Shown: positions 26,142 through 35,504, numbered from the stretch's first letter. The stretch is 64,000 bases of DNA from Pseudomonas oryzicola (GCF_014269185.2 NZ_JABWRZ020000001.1:1513001-1577000); one strand, 5' to 3'. Program-made: numbers and translations. The notes: generated from the sequence alone by a model not told the origin.

Positions 26142-27779
26142 ATGTTCAAGAAAGCTGGCAAGACCTTGCTGGGTCTGGCTGTCGCTGCAAGCTGCATGCA
26201 AGCGTACGCCGCAGAAACCAAGAAAGTAGACGTGCTGCTGGTCGGCGGCGGCATCATGAGCTCCACCCTGGCCGTGTGGCTGCACGAGCTGGAGCCAAGC
26301 TGGTCGATGGAAATGGTCGAGCGCCTGGACGGCGTGGCCGAGGAAAGCTCCAACGGCTGGAACAACGCCGGTACCGGCCACTCCGCGCTGGCTGAGCTGA
26401 ACTACACCCCGGAAGACAAAGACGGCAACGTCAACATCAGCAAGGCCATCGAAATCAACGAGGCCTTCCAGATCTCCCGCCAGTTCTGGGCCTGGCAGGT
26501 GCGCCAGGGCGTGCTGAAGAACCCGCACTCGTTCATCAACACCACGCCGCACATGAGCTTCGTGTGGGGCGATGACAACATCAAGTTCCTGAAGAAGCGT
26601 TACGACGCGCTGCAGGCCAGCCCGCTGTTCCGCCCGATGCAGTACTCCGAGGACCACGCGCAGATCGCCAAGTGGGTCCCGCTGATGATGGAAGGCCGCG
26701 ACCCGAACCAGAAGCTGGCCGTGACCTGGACGCCGATCGGCACCGACGTCAACTTCGGCGAGATCACCCGCCAGTTCGTCGGCCACCTGAAAACCCAGGA
26801 CAACTTCGACCTGAAGCTGTCCAGCGAAGTGCAGGACATCACCCGCAACAAGGACGGCTCCTGGCACGTCGAGTACAAGAACCTGAAGGATGGTACCGAG
26901 TCGGCCACCGACGCCAAGTTCCTGTTCATCGGTGCCGGCGGTGGCGCACTGAAGCTGCTGCAGAAGTCGGGCATTCCTGAAGCCAAGGAATACGCAGGCT
27001 TCCCGGTGGGTGGCTCGTTCCTGGTGACCGAGAACCCGACCATCGCCATGCAGCACATGGCCAAGGCCTACGGCATCGCCTCGACCGGCGCGCCACCCAT
27101 GTCGGTACCGCACCTGGACACCCGTGTGCTGGACGGCAAGCGGGTGATCCTGTTTGGCCCATTCGCCACCTTCTCGACCAAGTTCCTGAAGAACGGCTCG
27201 TACCTGGACCTGCTGAGCAGCACCACCACCCACAACGTGTGGCCGATGACCAAGGTCGGTATCGACCAGTACCCGCTGGTCGAATACCTCGCTGGCCAGC
27301 TGATGCTGTCTGACGACGACCGCTTCGAAGCCCTGCGCACCTACTTCCCGAACGCCAAGAAGGAAGACTGGCGCCTGTGGCAGGCCGGCCAGCGCGTGCA
27401 GATCATCAAGCGTGATGCCGAGAAGGGCGGCGTGCTGAAGCTGGGCACCGAAGTGGTCGCTTCCGAAGACCGCACCATTGCCGGCCTGCTGGGTGCATCG
27501 CCAGGTGCTTCGACCGCTGCGCCGATCATGCTGAACGTGCTGGAAACCGTGTTCAAGGAGAAGGTCGCTACCCCAGAGTGGCAGGCCAAGATCAAGCAGA
27601 TCGTGCCGAGCTACGGCACCAAGCTGAACGACTCGGCGGCGGCCACCCAGAAAGAGTGGAACTACACCGCTGAAGTGCTGCAGCTCGAGAAGCCACCGGT
27701 GATCGACGAAAGCGTCGGCACCACGGTTGCACCGAGCCAGCCGGCGGAAAGCAAGCCTGAGAACGACATGGCGCTGTAA
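26142..27779 (+). CDS. mqo: Malate:quinone oxidoreductase Mqo with an N-terminal signal-like sequence
   Basis: A 545-residue FAD enzyme oxidising malate to oxaloacetate and passing electrons to quinone. [17 protein letters not shown] is the dinucleotide-binding motif and [20 protein letters not shown] is the Mqo signature. [17 protein letters not shown] and [19 protein letters not shown] follow. Residues 1-23 ([23 protein letters not shown]) look like a Sec signal peptide, unusual for a peripheral enzyme facing the cytoplasm. The C-terminus has a loose Pro/Glu-rich tail. Likely one of several mqo copies in pseudomonads; single-gene unit with a good terminator. Confidence 0.92.
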   Translation: MFKKAGKTLLGLAVAASCMQAYAAETKKVDVLLVGGGIMSSTLAVWLHELEPSWSMEMVERLDGVAEESSNGWNNAGTGHSALAELNYTPEDKDGNVNISKAIEINEAFQISRQFWAWQVRQGVLKNPHSFINTTPHMSFVWGDDNIKFLKKRYDALQASPLFRPMQYSEDHAQIAKWVPLMMEGRDPNQKLAVTWTPIGTDVNFGEITRQFVGHLKTQDNFDLKLSSEVQDITRNKDGSWHVEYKNLKDGTESATDAKFLFIGAGGGALKLLQKSGIPEAKEYAGFPVGGSFLVTENPTIAMQHMAKAYGIASTGAPPMSVPHLDTRVLDGKRVILFGPFATFSTKFLKNGSYLDLLSSTTTHNVWPMTKVGIDQYPLVEYLAGQLMLSDDDRFEALRTYFPNAKKEDWRLWQAGQRVQIIKRDAEKGGVLKLGTEVVASEDRTIAGLLGASPGASTAAPIMLNVLETVFKEKVATPEWQAKIKQIVPSYGTKLNDSAAATQKEWNYTAEVLQLEKPPVIDESVGTTVAPSQPAESKPENDMAL

Positions 27780-27798
27780 GCGGCCATCGTTGTGAAAG

Positions 27799-27828
27799 AA
27801 GCCACGGGGGAAACCTCGTGGCTTTTTT
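27799..27828 (+). terminator. Terminator of mqo
   Basis: AAGCCACG pairs with CGTGGCTT and runs into TTTTTT, 20 bases after the mqo stop. Confidence 0.88.
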
Positions 27829-27832
27829 GTTG

Positions 27833-27942
27833 CCTGTACCGGCCCTTTCGCGGGCTTGCCCGCTCCCACAGGTACATCACAGTTCTCGAAAGCTGTGGTG
27901 TACCTGTGGGAGCGGGCAAGCCCGCGAAGAGGCCGGTACAGG
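27833..27942. repeat. Inverted pair of REP sequences after mqo
   Basis: CCTGTACCGGCCCTTTCGCG at the left and CGCGAAGAGGCCGGTACAGG at the right, with internal GGGCTTGCCCGCTCCCACAG and its inverse. The two halves flank about 35 unique bases. Confidence 0.88.
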
Positions 27943-28040
27943 AGAACCACTGATCTGAAATCTGGGCTGACCCCAATAAAAACATATTTTGATGCTTAAA
28001 TTAATCTTGTCAGTCGATCCCCTTCCAGAAGGGTGCCGTC

Positions 28041-28685
28041 ATGAACATCAAGATTGCCGCCTTACTGCTGCTCGCCCTGTGCGCCCAGCCGGCATGGAGC
28101 CAAAGCTACTCCTACTCCAGCGAAACCCCCGCCGCCAAACCCGCCGAATCTGCTGCAATGACCACGCGCATGGCCCTGCGCGACCTTTGGGTCGAGCACA
28201 TCTTCTGGGTGCGCAACTATGCTGTCGCCAACCAGGCTGGCAACGCCAAGGAGGCTGAAGTCGCCGCCAAGGAAGTAGTCACCGACGCCACCAGGATCGC
28301 CAACAGCATTGCCCCACTGTACGGCCAGCCCGCCGCCGATCAGTTGCTGAAAATGCTGGCCGGCCACTGGGGCGCCATCAAGCACTACAGCGACGCCACC
28401 GTGGCCAAGGACAAAAAAGGCCAGCAAGCCGCGGTCAATGAGCTGTCCAGCAATGCCAAGGCCATCGCTGCGTTCCTGGCCAAGGCCAACCCGAACCTGC
28501 CCGAACCGACCCTGCTGACGCTGCTCAGCGCCCACGGCGGGCACCACGTGGCCCAGATCGACCAGCTGGCGGCCGCTGACTACGTGGGCGAGGTGCGCAC
28601 CTGGGCGATGATGCGCGAGCATATCCTGACCCTGTCCGACGCCCTGGCTGCGGCGTTGGTCAAACAGTTCCCGGACAAATTCTGA
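28041..28685 (+). CDS. Exported His-rich four-helix-bundle protein of unknown function
   Basis: A 214-residue precursor with a clear Sec signal peptide (MNIKIAALLLLALCAQPAWS, cleaved near residue 20). The mature part is all-helical, with four long helices by periodicity (about 40-63, 66-90, 97-119, 128-195 in pieces). Histidines recur in each: H53 (in WVEH), H109, H115, H165, H168, H169 and H194 (MREH). Asp48, Glu52 and Glu193 lie nearby. This is the kind of arrangement that binds metal or heme, but I do not recognise a family and claim no function. Its stop overlaps the start of the next gene (TGATG at 28683-28687). Confidence 0.75.
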   Translation: MNIKIAALLLLALCAQPAWSQSYSYSSETPAAKPAESAAMTTRMALRDLWVEHIFWVRNYAVANQAGNAKEAEVAAKEVVTDATRIANSIAPLYGQPAADQLLKMLAGHWGAIKHYSDATVAKDKKGQQAAVNELSSNAKAIAAFLAKANPNLPEPTLLTLLSAHGGHHVAQIDQLAAADYVGEVRTWAMMREHILTLSDALAAALVKQFPDKF

Positions 28686-29305
28686 TGCTCGAAGGCCTGG
28701 GCCGTACCCAACAGGACCTGCTCCATGCGTTGCTGCTCCAGCCGGCCGGCATGAGCATCGACGACCTGGCGCAGGCCCTGGCCATCACCCGCACGGCGGT
28801 GCGCCAGCACCTGGCAGCGCTGGAGCGCGACGGCCTGGTCAAGCGTGGCGCTACCCGGCCCACCGGGCGACGCCCGGAGCAGTTGCACGAGCTGACCGAA
28901 CAGGCCCGCGAACTGTTCCCGCGGCAGTACCCGTTGCTGGCCAACCTGCTGATTGCGGAAGTGGCCGGCTTGCTGGGGCAGGAGGCGTTGCTGGCGCTGA
29001 TGCGCCAGCTGGGGCGTAAGCTGGCGGCGGACCTGGAGCATCAAGTGGTGGATGAAGCACGCATCGTCGAGCACATGAACAATGCCGGGTACGAGGCGCA
29101 GGTGTTCTTCCGCTCGGGGGGCGAGCCGCAGATCGTTGCCCACAATTGCGTGTTTCATCACCTGGCCAAGGCGCACCCCGTGGTGTGCGAGTTGGATCTG
29201 GCCTTGATCGGGGCATTGGGGGGGGCTGAGGTAGAGCATCAAGAGTGCATGTTGCGAGGTGGAAGGGCCTGCCGCTTTACTTTGTCCAAAGAGGATGTTG
29301 GTTAG
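28685..29305 (+). CDS. Winged-helix regulator with SufR-like four-cysteine C-terminus
   Basis: A 206-residue protein. The N-terminal winged HTH (about 8-65) includes MSIDDLAQALAITRTAVRQH and ERDGLVKRGATRPTGRRPEQ, typical of SufR/MarR-like regulators. The C-terminal domain carries C155, C168, C188 and C196 in a C-x12-C-x19-C-x7-C pattern (AHNCVFHHLAKAHPVVCEL, QECMLRGGRACRF). This resembles the Fe-S ligand region of cyanobacterial SufR. I infer an iron-sulfur or redox-sensing regulator of the coupled upstream gene. The 3' end precedes an AT-rich orphan gene. Confidence 0.8.
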   Translation: MLEGLGRTQQDLLHALLLQPAGMSIDDLAQALAITRTAVRQHLAALERDGLVKRGATRPTGRRPEQLHELTEQARELFPRQYPLLANLLIAEVAGLLGQEALLALMRQLGRKLAADLEHQVVDEARIVEHMNNAGYEAQVFFRSGGEPQIVAHNCVFHHLAKAHPVVCELDLALIGALGGAEVEHQECMLRGGRACRFTLSKEDVG

Positions 29306-29402
29306 CACTCTTTCAATATTTTGGTAACTGATATTTTTGCCAGTTTTTCTGTGGGGTGGCGGCGGATATATTCAGCGCTCATCTTGTATGGAGTGCTTGA
29401 AT

Positions 29403-30029
29403 ATGAATGATTCACAAAAATTACCGCCGCGGGTAGTTGCGAAGTCTCTTCTGTTAGGCCTCGGGATGGGCGATGTGCTGGAATACCCTATCACTATCCG
29501 CATTTTTCGACTGAGTGAGACGGATGGCCCCAAGGTTTATGTGAGAAATTCTGAGACCATCAGCTACCAAGCAGATATCACCAATGAGGATGTACTGTCG
29601 CATGTGAATAATCGTGATCTTGTTTTTGAGAATGACGTTTTTTACAGTGTTACCAAGGTCTCGGCTGGCGACAAGGTAGAAATTAAAAAGGCGCCAATTC
29701 CGGTGTACAAAAACAGCCTTGAAGGTATGCAACAACTCAAAGGGCTGTTAGCGATTACGCGGGGCAAGATCTTTATGGGTGGCGGCAAGGTCCAAATTGC
29801 TCAGGATCGGACCTTCCATGAAATTGGGGGGAGTGACTATGTAGTGGTGCGTACTCAATCAGGCGAAGAGTACTACGAAACGTGTGAGACTGCTGAAAAG
29901 AATAAATATGGTCAGCTTGGTGATTTTGAAATCGTCGACAACTTGCAGAGATATTGTTATGGCAGTCGAAAACACCTAAGCGGTGATTATGTGGCCGGAT
30001 TTACGGCCGTGCATATTTACCCGACTTGA
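29403..30029 (+). CDS. AT-rich orphan gene of unknown function
   Basis: A 208-residue protein beginning MNDSQKLPPRVVAKSLLLGL. It has no signal peptide, membrane helix or motif I recognise. The middle is beta-rich and charged. The codon use is unlike the rest of the window: sampled lines are about 38-47% GC against 62-66% for neighbours. That points to recent horizontal acquisition. The start is ATG 29403 with GGAG at 29390-29393; the frame is open from 29337. It lies between the SufR-like regulator and a convergent ArsR gene. I do not assign a function. Confidence 0.7.
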   Translation: MNDSQKLPPRVVAKSLLLGLGMGDVLEYPITIRIFRLSETDGPKVYVRNSETISYQADITNEDVLSHVNNRDLVFENDVFYSVTKVSAGDKVEIKKAPIPVYKNSLEGMQQLKGLLAITRGKIFMGGGKVQIAQDRTFHEIGGSDYVVVRTQSGEEYYETCETAEKNKYGQLGDFEIVDNLQRYCYGSRKHLSGDYVAGFTAVHIYPT

Positions 30030-30065
30030 GTTGCGCGTTACCGCGTAAACGGGATAGTTGAAACA

Positions 30066-30374
30066 TCACTGCTGCTGCAAAATGCAAATCAGCAACCCTG
30101 GGAACCGCCCCTCCATGACTTCACGGCGCAGCGAATTCATGTGGGTGGTTCCTACATTGCGTGTATGCACCAACCCTGCATCACGCAGCACGCGGAAGTG
30201 GTGCGACATGCTCGACTTCGGCCGCCCGCCATCGAGCTCACCGCAGCTGGCCTCGGCCACGCCGGCCAGGTGGCGGACAATGCCAAGGCGCACCGGGTCG
30301 CTCAGCGCATAGAGCACACGCTCTAGAGTCAGGTCTTCAGAATTGGGATGTTGATAGGCTCGCATGGTCGTCAT
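30066..30374 (-). CDS. ArsR-family winged-helix repressor
   Basis: A 102-residue ArsR/SmtB-fold regulator. The recognition helix region is SMSHHFRVLRDAGLVHTRNV, preceded by ALSDPVRLGIVRHLAGVAEA. No obvious metal-binding Cys pair (the CxCxxC of ArsR/SmtB) is present beyond a single CGEL, so it may sense an organic or redox signal. The frame extends to an ATG at 30401, but that start lies inside the operator palindrome; ATG 30374 or 30365 is more likely. It is divergent from the xenA-like gene and probably represses it and itself. Confidence 0.8.
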   Translation of the reverse strand: MTTMRAYQHPNSEDLTLERVLYALSDPVRLGIVRHLAGVAEASCGELDGGRPKSSMSHHFRVLRDAGLVHTRNVGTTHMNSLRREVMEGRFPGLLICILQQQ

Positions 30375-30399
30375 GATAACGGGGCTATCATTAATTGCC

Positions 30400-30423
30400 A
30401 TAGTTCGATTATGATCGAACTAT
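30400..30423. promoter_or_regulatory. Palindromic operator shared by arsR and xenA promoters
   Basis: A perfect 10-bp inverted repeat, ATAGTTCGAT and ATCGAACTAT, is separated by TATG. TATGAT (30410-30415) inside it could serve as the rightward -10 and CATAAT (30408-30413, minus strand) as the leftward -10, so a bound dimer would block both genes. Confidence 0.78.
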
Positions 30424-30451
30424 CGTAATCAGACAGCCCGGGAGCTTGCTC

Positions 30452-31543
30452 ATGTCCGCCTTGTTCGAACCCTATACCCTCAAGGACGTCACCCTGCGCA
30501 ACCGCATTGCCATTCCGCCGATGTGCCAGTACATGGCCGAGGACGGCATGATCAACGACTGGCACCACGTGCACCTGGCCGGCCTGGCCCGTGGCGGTGC
30601 CGGCCTGTTGGTGGTCGAGGCCACTGCCGTGGCACCGGAAGGGCGCATCACCCCCGGTTGCGCCGGTATCTGGAGCGATGCCCACGCCCAGGCTTTCGTG
30701 CCGGTGGTGCAGGCAATCAAGGCCGCCGGTTCCGTGCCGGGTATCCAGATTGCCCATGCCGGGCGCAAGGCCAGCGCCAACCGCCCTTGGGAAGGTGACG
30801 ACCACATTGCCGCGGACGACGCCCGCGGCTGGGAAACCATCGCCCCGTCCGCCATCGCCTTCGGTGCGCACCTGCCACAAGTGCCGCGCGAGATGACCCT
30901 GGACGACATCGCCCGGGTCAAGCAGGACTTCGTCGATGCCGCCCGCCGTGCGCACGATGCCGGTTTCGAGTGGATCGAGCTGCACTTTGCCCATGGTTAC
31001 CTGGGCCAGAGTTTCTTCTCCGAACACTCCAACAAGCGTACCGACGCCTACGGTGGCAGCTTCGACAACCGCAGCCGCTTCCTGCTGGAAACCCTGGCAG
31101 CGGTGCGTGAGGTATGGCCAGAGAACCTGCCCCTGACCGCGCGTTTTGGTGTGCTGGAATACGACGGCCGCGATGAGCAGACCCTGGAAGAGTCGATCGA
31201 ACTGGCGCGCCGCTTCAAGGCTGGCGGCCTCGACCTGCTGAGCGTGAGTGTCGGCTTCACCATTCCCGACACCAAGATCCCATGGGGCCCGGCGTTCATG
31301 GGGCCGATTGCCGAGCGCGTGCGTCGTGAGGCGAAGCTGCCGGTGACCTCGGCGTGGGGGTTTGGTACGCCGCAACTGGCGGAAGCGGCGCTGCAGGCCA
31401 ACCAGCTGGACCTGGTATCGGTAGGGCGTGCGCACCTGGCAGACCCGCACTGGGCTTACTTTGCGGCCAAGGAGTTGGGTGTGGAGAAAGCGTCCTGGAC
31501 CTTGCCGGCACCGTATGCGCACTGGCTCGAGCGTTATCGCTGA
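30452..31543 (+). CDS. xenA: Xenobiotic reductase A (old yellow enzyme family NADH:flavin oxidoreductase)
   Basis: A 363-residue FMN-dependent ene-reductase. The sequence matches P. putida XenA closely by memory, including Cys25 (RNRIAIPPMCQYM) that tunes the flavin, His178 and His181 (IELHFAHGYLGQSFF), and the C-terminal WLERYR. XenA reduces nitroaromatics, nitrate esters, 2-cyclohexenone and 8-hydroxycoumarin. ATG 30452 follows GGGAGC; an earlier TTG at 30446 is less likely. It is regulated by the divergent ArsR gene through the shared palindrome. Confidence 0.93.
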   Translation: MSALFEPYTLKDVTLRNRIAIPPMCQYMAEDGMINDWHHVHLAGLARGGAGLLVVEATAVAPEGRITPGCAGIWSDAHAQAFVPVVQAIKAAGSVPGIQIAHAGRKASANRPWEGDDHIAADDARGWETIAPSAIAFGAHLPQVPREMTLDDIARVKQDFVDAARRAHDAGFEWIELHFAHGYLGQSFFSEHSNKRTDAYGGSFDNRSRFLLETLAAVREVWPENLPLTARFGVLEYDGRDEQTLEESIELARRFKAGGLDLLSVSVGFTIPDTKIPWGPAFMGPIAERVRREAKLPVTSAWGFGTPQLAEAALQANQLDLVSVGRAHLADPHWAYFAAKELGVEKASWTLPAPYAHWLERYR

Positions 31544-31552
31544 GGCATGAAA

Positions 31553-31572
31553 GGGGCCGCACAGCGGCCCCC
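31553..31572. terminator. Hairpin between convergent xenA and hydroxyproline genes
   Basis: GGGGCCGC and GCGGCCCC arms around ACA, 9 bases past xenA and 4 bases from the end of the opposing gene. There is no T tract on the plus side, so it may be a weak bidirectional terminator. Confidence 0.5.
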
Positions 31573-31576
31573 GAAT

Positions 31577-32824
31577 CTAGAACCGATCCAACCGGTAAGG
31601 CGCCATATCAGCCCCACTCTCCCTGTCAGCCAACCTCCCCACCCATTCCGCCGTCACCGCCGCCTGGGTCAACCCCAGGTGCTGATGCCCGAACGCCAAC
31701 AGCACCCGCCCATCACACACCCGGTCGATCACCGGCAACGAATCTGGCAACGAAGGCCGGAAGCCCATCCACGGCGTCGCTCCTTCAACACTCAGGTCCC
31801 TCCGGAACAACCCCTTGCTCAAGCGGTGCAACTGCCACGCCCGCTGCATGCTCGGCGGCGCGTCCAGCCCGGCGAATTCCACCGTGCCGGCCAGGCGCAA
31901 GCCCTCGGCCATGGGCGTCATGATGAACTTGCGCTCCAGCGATGTGACGGCAAACGGCAAACGTTGATGCTCGCCAGGCAACATTAGGTGGTAGCCGCGC
32001 TCGGTGTCCAGTGGCACCTGCTTGCCGGTCAGCACGCCGGTCAACCGCGCAGAATGCGCGCCACAACTGATCAGCACCTGGCGGGCCTCGAGCGTGCCCT
32101 GGTCGCTGGCCAGGCTGACCCCGCCGCTGTGCAGCTGCCCGCCATCGACCTGCGCCTGGATAAAGCGCACGCCACTGGCCTTGGCCGCTTCGAACAGTTC
32201 GCACACCACCCGGTAGGGGTCGATGAAGTGCCCGGTACGTGGGAAGAACAGCCCACCCTGCAACGACGGGCTCAGTTGCGGCGCCGCCTCGCGCACGGTG
32301 TCGGCCGACCAGAAGTCCACCGGCACCGCCTGCTGTTGCATGCGTGCGCGCAAGGCCTCCAGGGCCTGGCGCGACTCCGGCCGCTCGAACACCAGCAACG
32401 AGCCATCTTCCTGGAACAGTTCGCTGCGCCCGATCGAACCCAGCAGCCGCTGCCAGGCACCCAGGCTGCCTTCGTTCAACGTGCGGATGCCGGCCACGCT
32501 GCGCTGAAACGGGCCCGGGCGCAGGTTGAGCAGCAGGCGGGTGAACCACGGCATGGCCTTGGGCAGGTACTTCCAGTCCAGGCGCAGCGGGCCCATCGGG
32601 TCCAGCAGCATGCGCGGCAGGCGTTTGAGAATCGACAGGTCGGCAATCGGGAATACCTGCTCGGTGGCCAGGTGCCCGGCGTTGCCGTAGGACGCGCCCT
32701 GGCCGGGTGCCTGACGGTCTACCAGGGTTACCCGGCGGCCTTGGCGGGCCAGTTGCAGGGCACAGGCGACGCCGACAATGCCGGCACCGACCACGGCGAT
32801 ATCGGTTTCAGCGGTTTCGACCAT
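31577..32824 (-). CDS. FAD-dependent D-hydroxyproline oxidase/dehydrogenase
   Basis: A 415-residue DadA/DAAO-type flavoprotein with the FAD-binding motif VVGAGIVGVACALQLARQGR and a C-terminal FAD segment (LPDSLPVIDRVCDGRVLLAF, GHQHLGLTQAAVTAEWVGRL). In this cluster it is expected to oxidise cis-4-hydroxy-D-proline to 1-pyrroline-4-hydroxy-2-carboxylate. It lacks partner ferredoxin-type subunits, so it is a single-subunit enzyme. It follows the aldehyde dehydrogenase gene by 2 bases in the leftward operon. The specific reaction is inferred from context. Confidence 0.86.
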   Translation of the reverse strand: MVETAETDIAVVGAGIVGVACALQLARQGRRVTLVDRQAPGQGASYGNAGHLATEQVFPIADLSILKRLPRMLLDPMGPLRLDWKYLPKAMPWFTRLLLNLRPGPFQRSVAGIRTLNEGSLGAWQRLLGSIGRSELFQEDGSLLVFERPESRQALEALRARMQQQAVPVDFWSADTVREAAPQLSPSLQGGLFFPRTGHFIDPYRVVCELFEAAKASGVRFIQAQVDGGQLHSGGVSLASDQGTLEARQVLISCGAHSARLTGVLTGKQVPLDTERGYHLMLPGEHQRLPFAVTSLERKFIMTPMAEGLRLAGTVEFAGLDAPPSMQRAWQLHRLSKGLFRRDLSVEGATPWMGFRPSLPDSLPVIDRVCDGRVLLAFGHQHLGLTQAAVTAEWVGRLADRESGADMAPYRLDRF

Positions 32825-32826
32825 GC

Positions 32827-34404
32827 TCAGCCTTCCCGTTTACCGTCGAGCAGGCGCCGCAGTTGCAGCGGGTTGCCGTGTTTCAGCGCCTGCGGCAGCA
32901 GGGCATCGGGGAAGTCCTGGTAGCACACCGGGCGCAGGAAGCGCAGGATCGCCGCCGTGCCCACCGAGGTGGTGCGGGCATCGGAGGTGGCCGGGAACGG
33001 CCCGCCGTGGACCATCGCGTCGCATACCTCTACACCGGTCGGCCAGCCATTGACCAGAATGCGGCCAGCCTTGCGCTCAAGGGTCGGCAGCAGCGCGCGG
33101 GCGCTGTCGATGTCGGCATCGTCCAATTGCAGGGTGGCGGTCAGTTGGCCTTCCAGATGCTCGGCCACCTGGCGCACTTGCTCATCGTTGGCGCAGGCCA
33201 CCACCAGCGACGCCGCACCGAAGACTTCGGCCTGCAACGCCGGGTCGGCGAGGAACGCTTCGGCCTGGGTCACGAACAGCTGCGCCTGGCATTGGTTGGG
33301 GCCTTGCTCGGCCTGGCCACTGGCGGCGGCCTGGGCATTGGCGTTTGCGGCCAGGGCGCCGACACCGGCTTGGTAGGCACTGAAGATGCCCGGGGTAAGC
33401 ATGGTCTGCGCCGCAGCCTGGCGCACGTGTTCGCTGGCGGCGTCGATGAAACGCTGCAACGCCGGCCCCTGGCGGGCAATCACCAGGCCGGGGTTGGTGC
33501 AGAACTGGCCGGCACCCTGGGTCAGCGAGGCGACGAAGCCTTGTGCCAGTGCCTCGGCGCGGGTCTGCAGGGCGGTGTCGAACAGGAACACCGGGTTGAT
33601 CGAGCTCATTTCGGCGTACACCGGGATCGGCTCCGGGCGGGCCTGGGCCGCCTGGCACAGCGCAATGCCACCGCTGCGCGAGCCGGTAAAGCCAACGGCC
33701 TTGATGCGCGGGTCGCTGACCAGCGCAATGCCCACTTCACGACCGGAGCCGTACAACAGCGAAAACACACCGGCCGGCAAGCCGCACTGCTTCACGGCCT
33801 TTGCCACTGCCTGGCCGACCAGCTCGCTGGTGCCCGGGTGAGCGCCGTGGGCCTTGACCACCACCGGGCAGCCGGCGGCCAGGGCCGAGGCGGTATCGCC
33901 GCCGGCCACCGAGAAGGCCAGCGGGAAATTGCTGGCGCCGAATACCGCCACCGGCCCCAGTGCCACCTGGCGCTGGCGCAGGTCGGCGCGCGGCAGGGGC
34001 TGGCGTTCGGGCAGGGCGTTGTCGACCCGCACGTCCAGCCATTCACCGGCCCGTACCACGCGGGCGAAGGTACGCAGCTGGGTGCAGGTGCGGCCACGTT
34101 CGCCCTGGATGCGCGCCTTGGGCAGGCCGCTTTCGGCCACGGCGCGGTCGAGCAGCACATCGCCCAGCGCTTCGATTTGCGTGGCGATGCTTTCGAGGAA
34201 CTGCGCCCGTTGTTCGAGCGAGGTTTCGCGGTAGGCATCGAACGCGGCCCAGGCCAGTTCGCAGGCCTGCGCCACGTGTTCGCTGGTGCCGCCGTGGTAG
34301 GCCGGTTCCAGCACCTGGCCGCTGGCCGGGTTGATGGCACGGATGGCTTCGCGGCTGCCGGTTACCGGCGTCTGGCCGATCAGCAGGTTGCCTGTGAGGG
34401 TCAT
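32827..34404 (-). CDS. 2,5-dioxovalerate (alpha-ketoglutarate semialdehyde) dehydrogenase
   Basis: A 525-residue NAD(P)+-dependent aldehyde dehydrogenase of the length and type used for 2-oxoglutarate semialdehyde. The catalytic Cys is in [13 protein letters not shown] and the general base Glu in [10 protein letters not shown]. Cofactor motifs [20 protein letters not shown] and GFTGSRSGG are intact. It performs the last step from hydroxyproline to 2-oxoglutarate. ATG 34404 has AGGAGG in front; the frame continues upstream without support. It lies in the same leftward operon as the oxidase. Confidence 0.88.
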   Translation of the reverse strand: MTLTGNLLIGQTPVTGSREAIRAINPASGQVLEPAYHGGTSEHVAQACELAWAAFDAYRETSLEQRAQFLESIATQIEALGDVLLDRAVAESGLPKARIQGERGRTCTQLRTFARVVRAGEWLDVRVDNALPERQPLPRADLRQRQVALGPVAVFGASNFPLAFSVAGGDTASALAAGCPVVVKAHGAHPGTSELVGQAVAKAVKQCGLPAGVFSLLYGSGREVGIALVSDPRIKAVGFTGSRSGGIALCQAAQARPEPIPVYAEMSSINPVFLFDTALQTRAEALAQGFVASLTQGAGQFCTNPGLVIARQGPALQRFIDAASEHVRQAAAQTMLTPGIFSAYQAGVGALAANANAQAAASGQAEQGPNQCQAQLFVTQAEAFLADPALQAEVFGAASLVVACANDEQVRQVAEHLEGQLTATLQLDDADIDSARALLPTLERKAGRILVNGWPTGVEVCDAMVHGGPFPATSDARTTSVGTAAILRFLRPVCYQDFPDALLPQALKHGNPLQLRRLLDGKREG

Positions 34405-34451
34405 GGAGCCTCCTTTGGAAATTACATGCAGTTGCAAGGGTGTACTGCTTA

Positions 34452-34540
34452 CCCTGTGGGAGCGGGCGAGCCCGCGAACACCGGCAAAGTCGGTGCCAGG
34501 CACCGAGTTGCCTGTTTCGCGGGCATGCCCGCTCCCACAG
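34452..34540. repeat. Inverted pair of REP sequences inside the hydroxyproline operon
   Basis: CCCTGTGGGAGCGGGCGAGC pairs with GGCATGCCCGCTCCCACAG across about 50 bases. It sits between the deaminase and dehydrogenase genes and may lower or stabilise downstream expression. Confidence 0.8.
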
Positions 34541-34556
34541 AGAAAGCAGTGGCTGC

Positions 34557-35504
34557 TTAGGCGATGTTCTGCTCAGCCGACCAACTGGCGTACCAGGTGC
34601 GGAACAGCGCGTACTGCTGCTCGGCATAGTTGCGCTGGGCGTCGCTCAGCACGTCGGTCTCGTTGAAGTGCAGGCTGTATTCGCTGTCACCGTTCAGCAC
34701 CATCAGGTGCTTGTAGTAGAGCACCAGGTCGCAGCCTTCATCGAACGACGACAGCACTGCCAGCGCCGCTTCCAGCTCGCGCGCCAGGCGTCGGGCCTTG
34801 GCATCGCCCTTGGCCGCTTGCTTGCTCAGGCTCACCAGGTGCAGCACTTCGCGTGGCAGGGCGTTGCCGATGCCGGTGATGGCGCCAGTGGCGTTGCAGT
34901 TGACGAAGCCGTGCACCACCTGGGTGTCGACACCGACCATCAGGGTGACGTCGTCATCCTTGGAGGTGATGTGCTCGGCGGCGTAGCGCAAGTCGGCGCC
35001 ACCGCCGAATTCCTTGAAGCCGATCAGGTTGGGGAACTCGCGGCGCAGTTCGAAGAACAGGTCGGCACGGGTGGCGAAGCCGTAGTACGGGCTGTTGTAG
35101 ATCACCGCCGGCAGCTTCGGTGCAGCAGCCAGGATGGCCGAGAAGTGGTGCTTCTGGGCGATCGGCGAGGCCCCGCGGCTGAGCACGCGCGGGATGACCA
35201 TCAGGCCGGCAGCGCCAACCTTGGCGGCGTGGGCGGCGTGGGATACGGCTTCACGGGTGTTCACCGCGCCGGTACCGACGATGGTCGGGATGCCGGCGGC
35301 GACCAGGCGGGCCACGCCTTCCTGGCGCTCGGCTTCGGTCAGCAGCGGCCAGTCGCCCATCGAGCCGCAGTACACCACGGCGCTCATGCCGACGTCGATC
35401 AGTTCGCGGCCCTTGCGCACCAGGGCATCGAAGTCTGGCTTGCGCTCGGCGGTGCACGGGGTCATCAGGGCGGGCATGGTGCCGGTGAAGATATTGTTGC
35501 TCAT
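34557..35504 (-). CDS. 1-pyrroline-4-hydroxy-2-carboxylate deaminase (DapA superfamily)
   Basis: A 315-residue DHDPS-family (beta/alpha)8 protein. [14 protein letters not shown] and [20 protein letters not shown] (Schiff-base Lys in GFKEF) mark the active site. It differs from the DapA at 20743 by substitution around the pyruvate loop. The N-terminus is [15 protein letters not shown]. In this cluster the expected reaction is conversion of 1-pyrroline-4-hydroxy-2-carboxylate to 2-oxoglutarate semialdehyde with loss of ammonia. The assignment is by context. Confidence 0.88.
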   Translation of the reverse strand: MSNNIFTGTMPALMTPCTAERKPDFDALVRKGRELIDVGMSAVVYCGSMGDWPLLTEAERQEGVARLVAAGIPTIVGTGAVNTREAVSHAAHAAKVGAAGLMVIPRVLSRGASPIAQKHHFSAILAAAPKLPAVIYNSPYYGFATRADLFFELRREFPNLIGFKEFGGGADLRYAAEHITSKDDDVTLMVGVDTQVVHGFVNCNATGAITGIGNALPREVLHLVSLSKQAAKGDAKARRLARELEAALAVLSSFDEGCDLVLYYKHLMVLNGDSEYSLHFNETDVLSDAQRNYAEQQYALFRTWYASWSAEQNIA

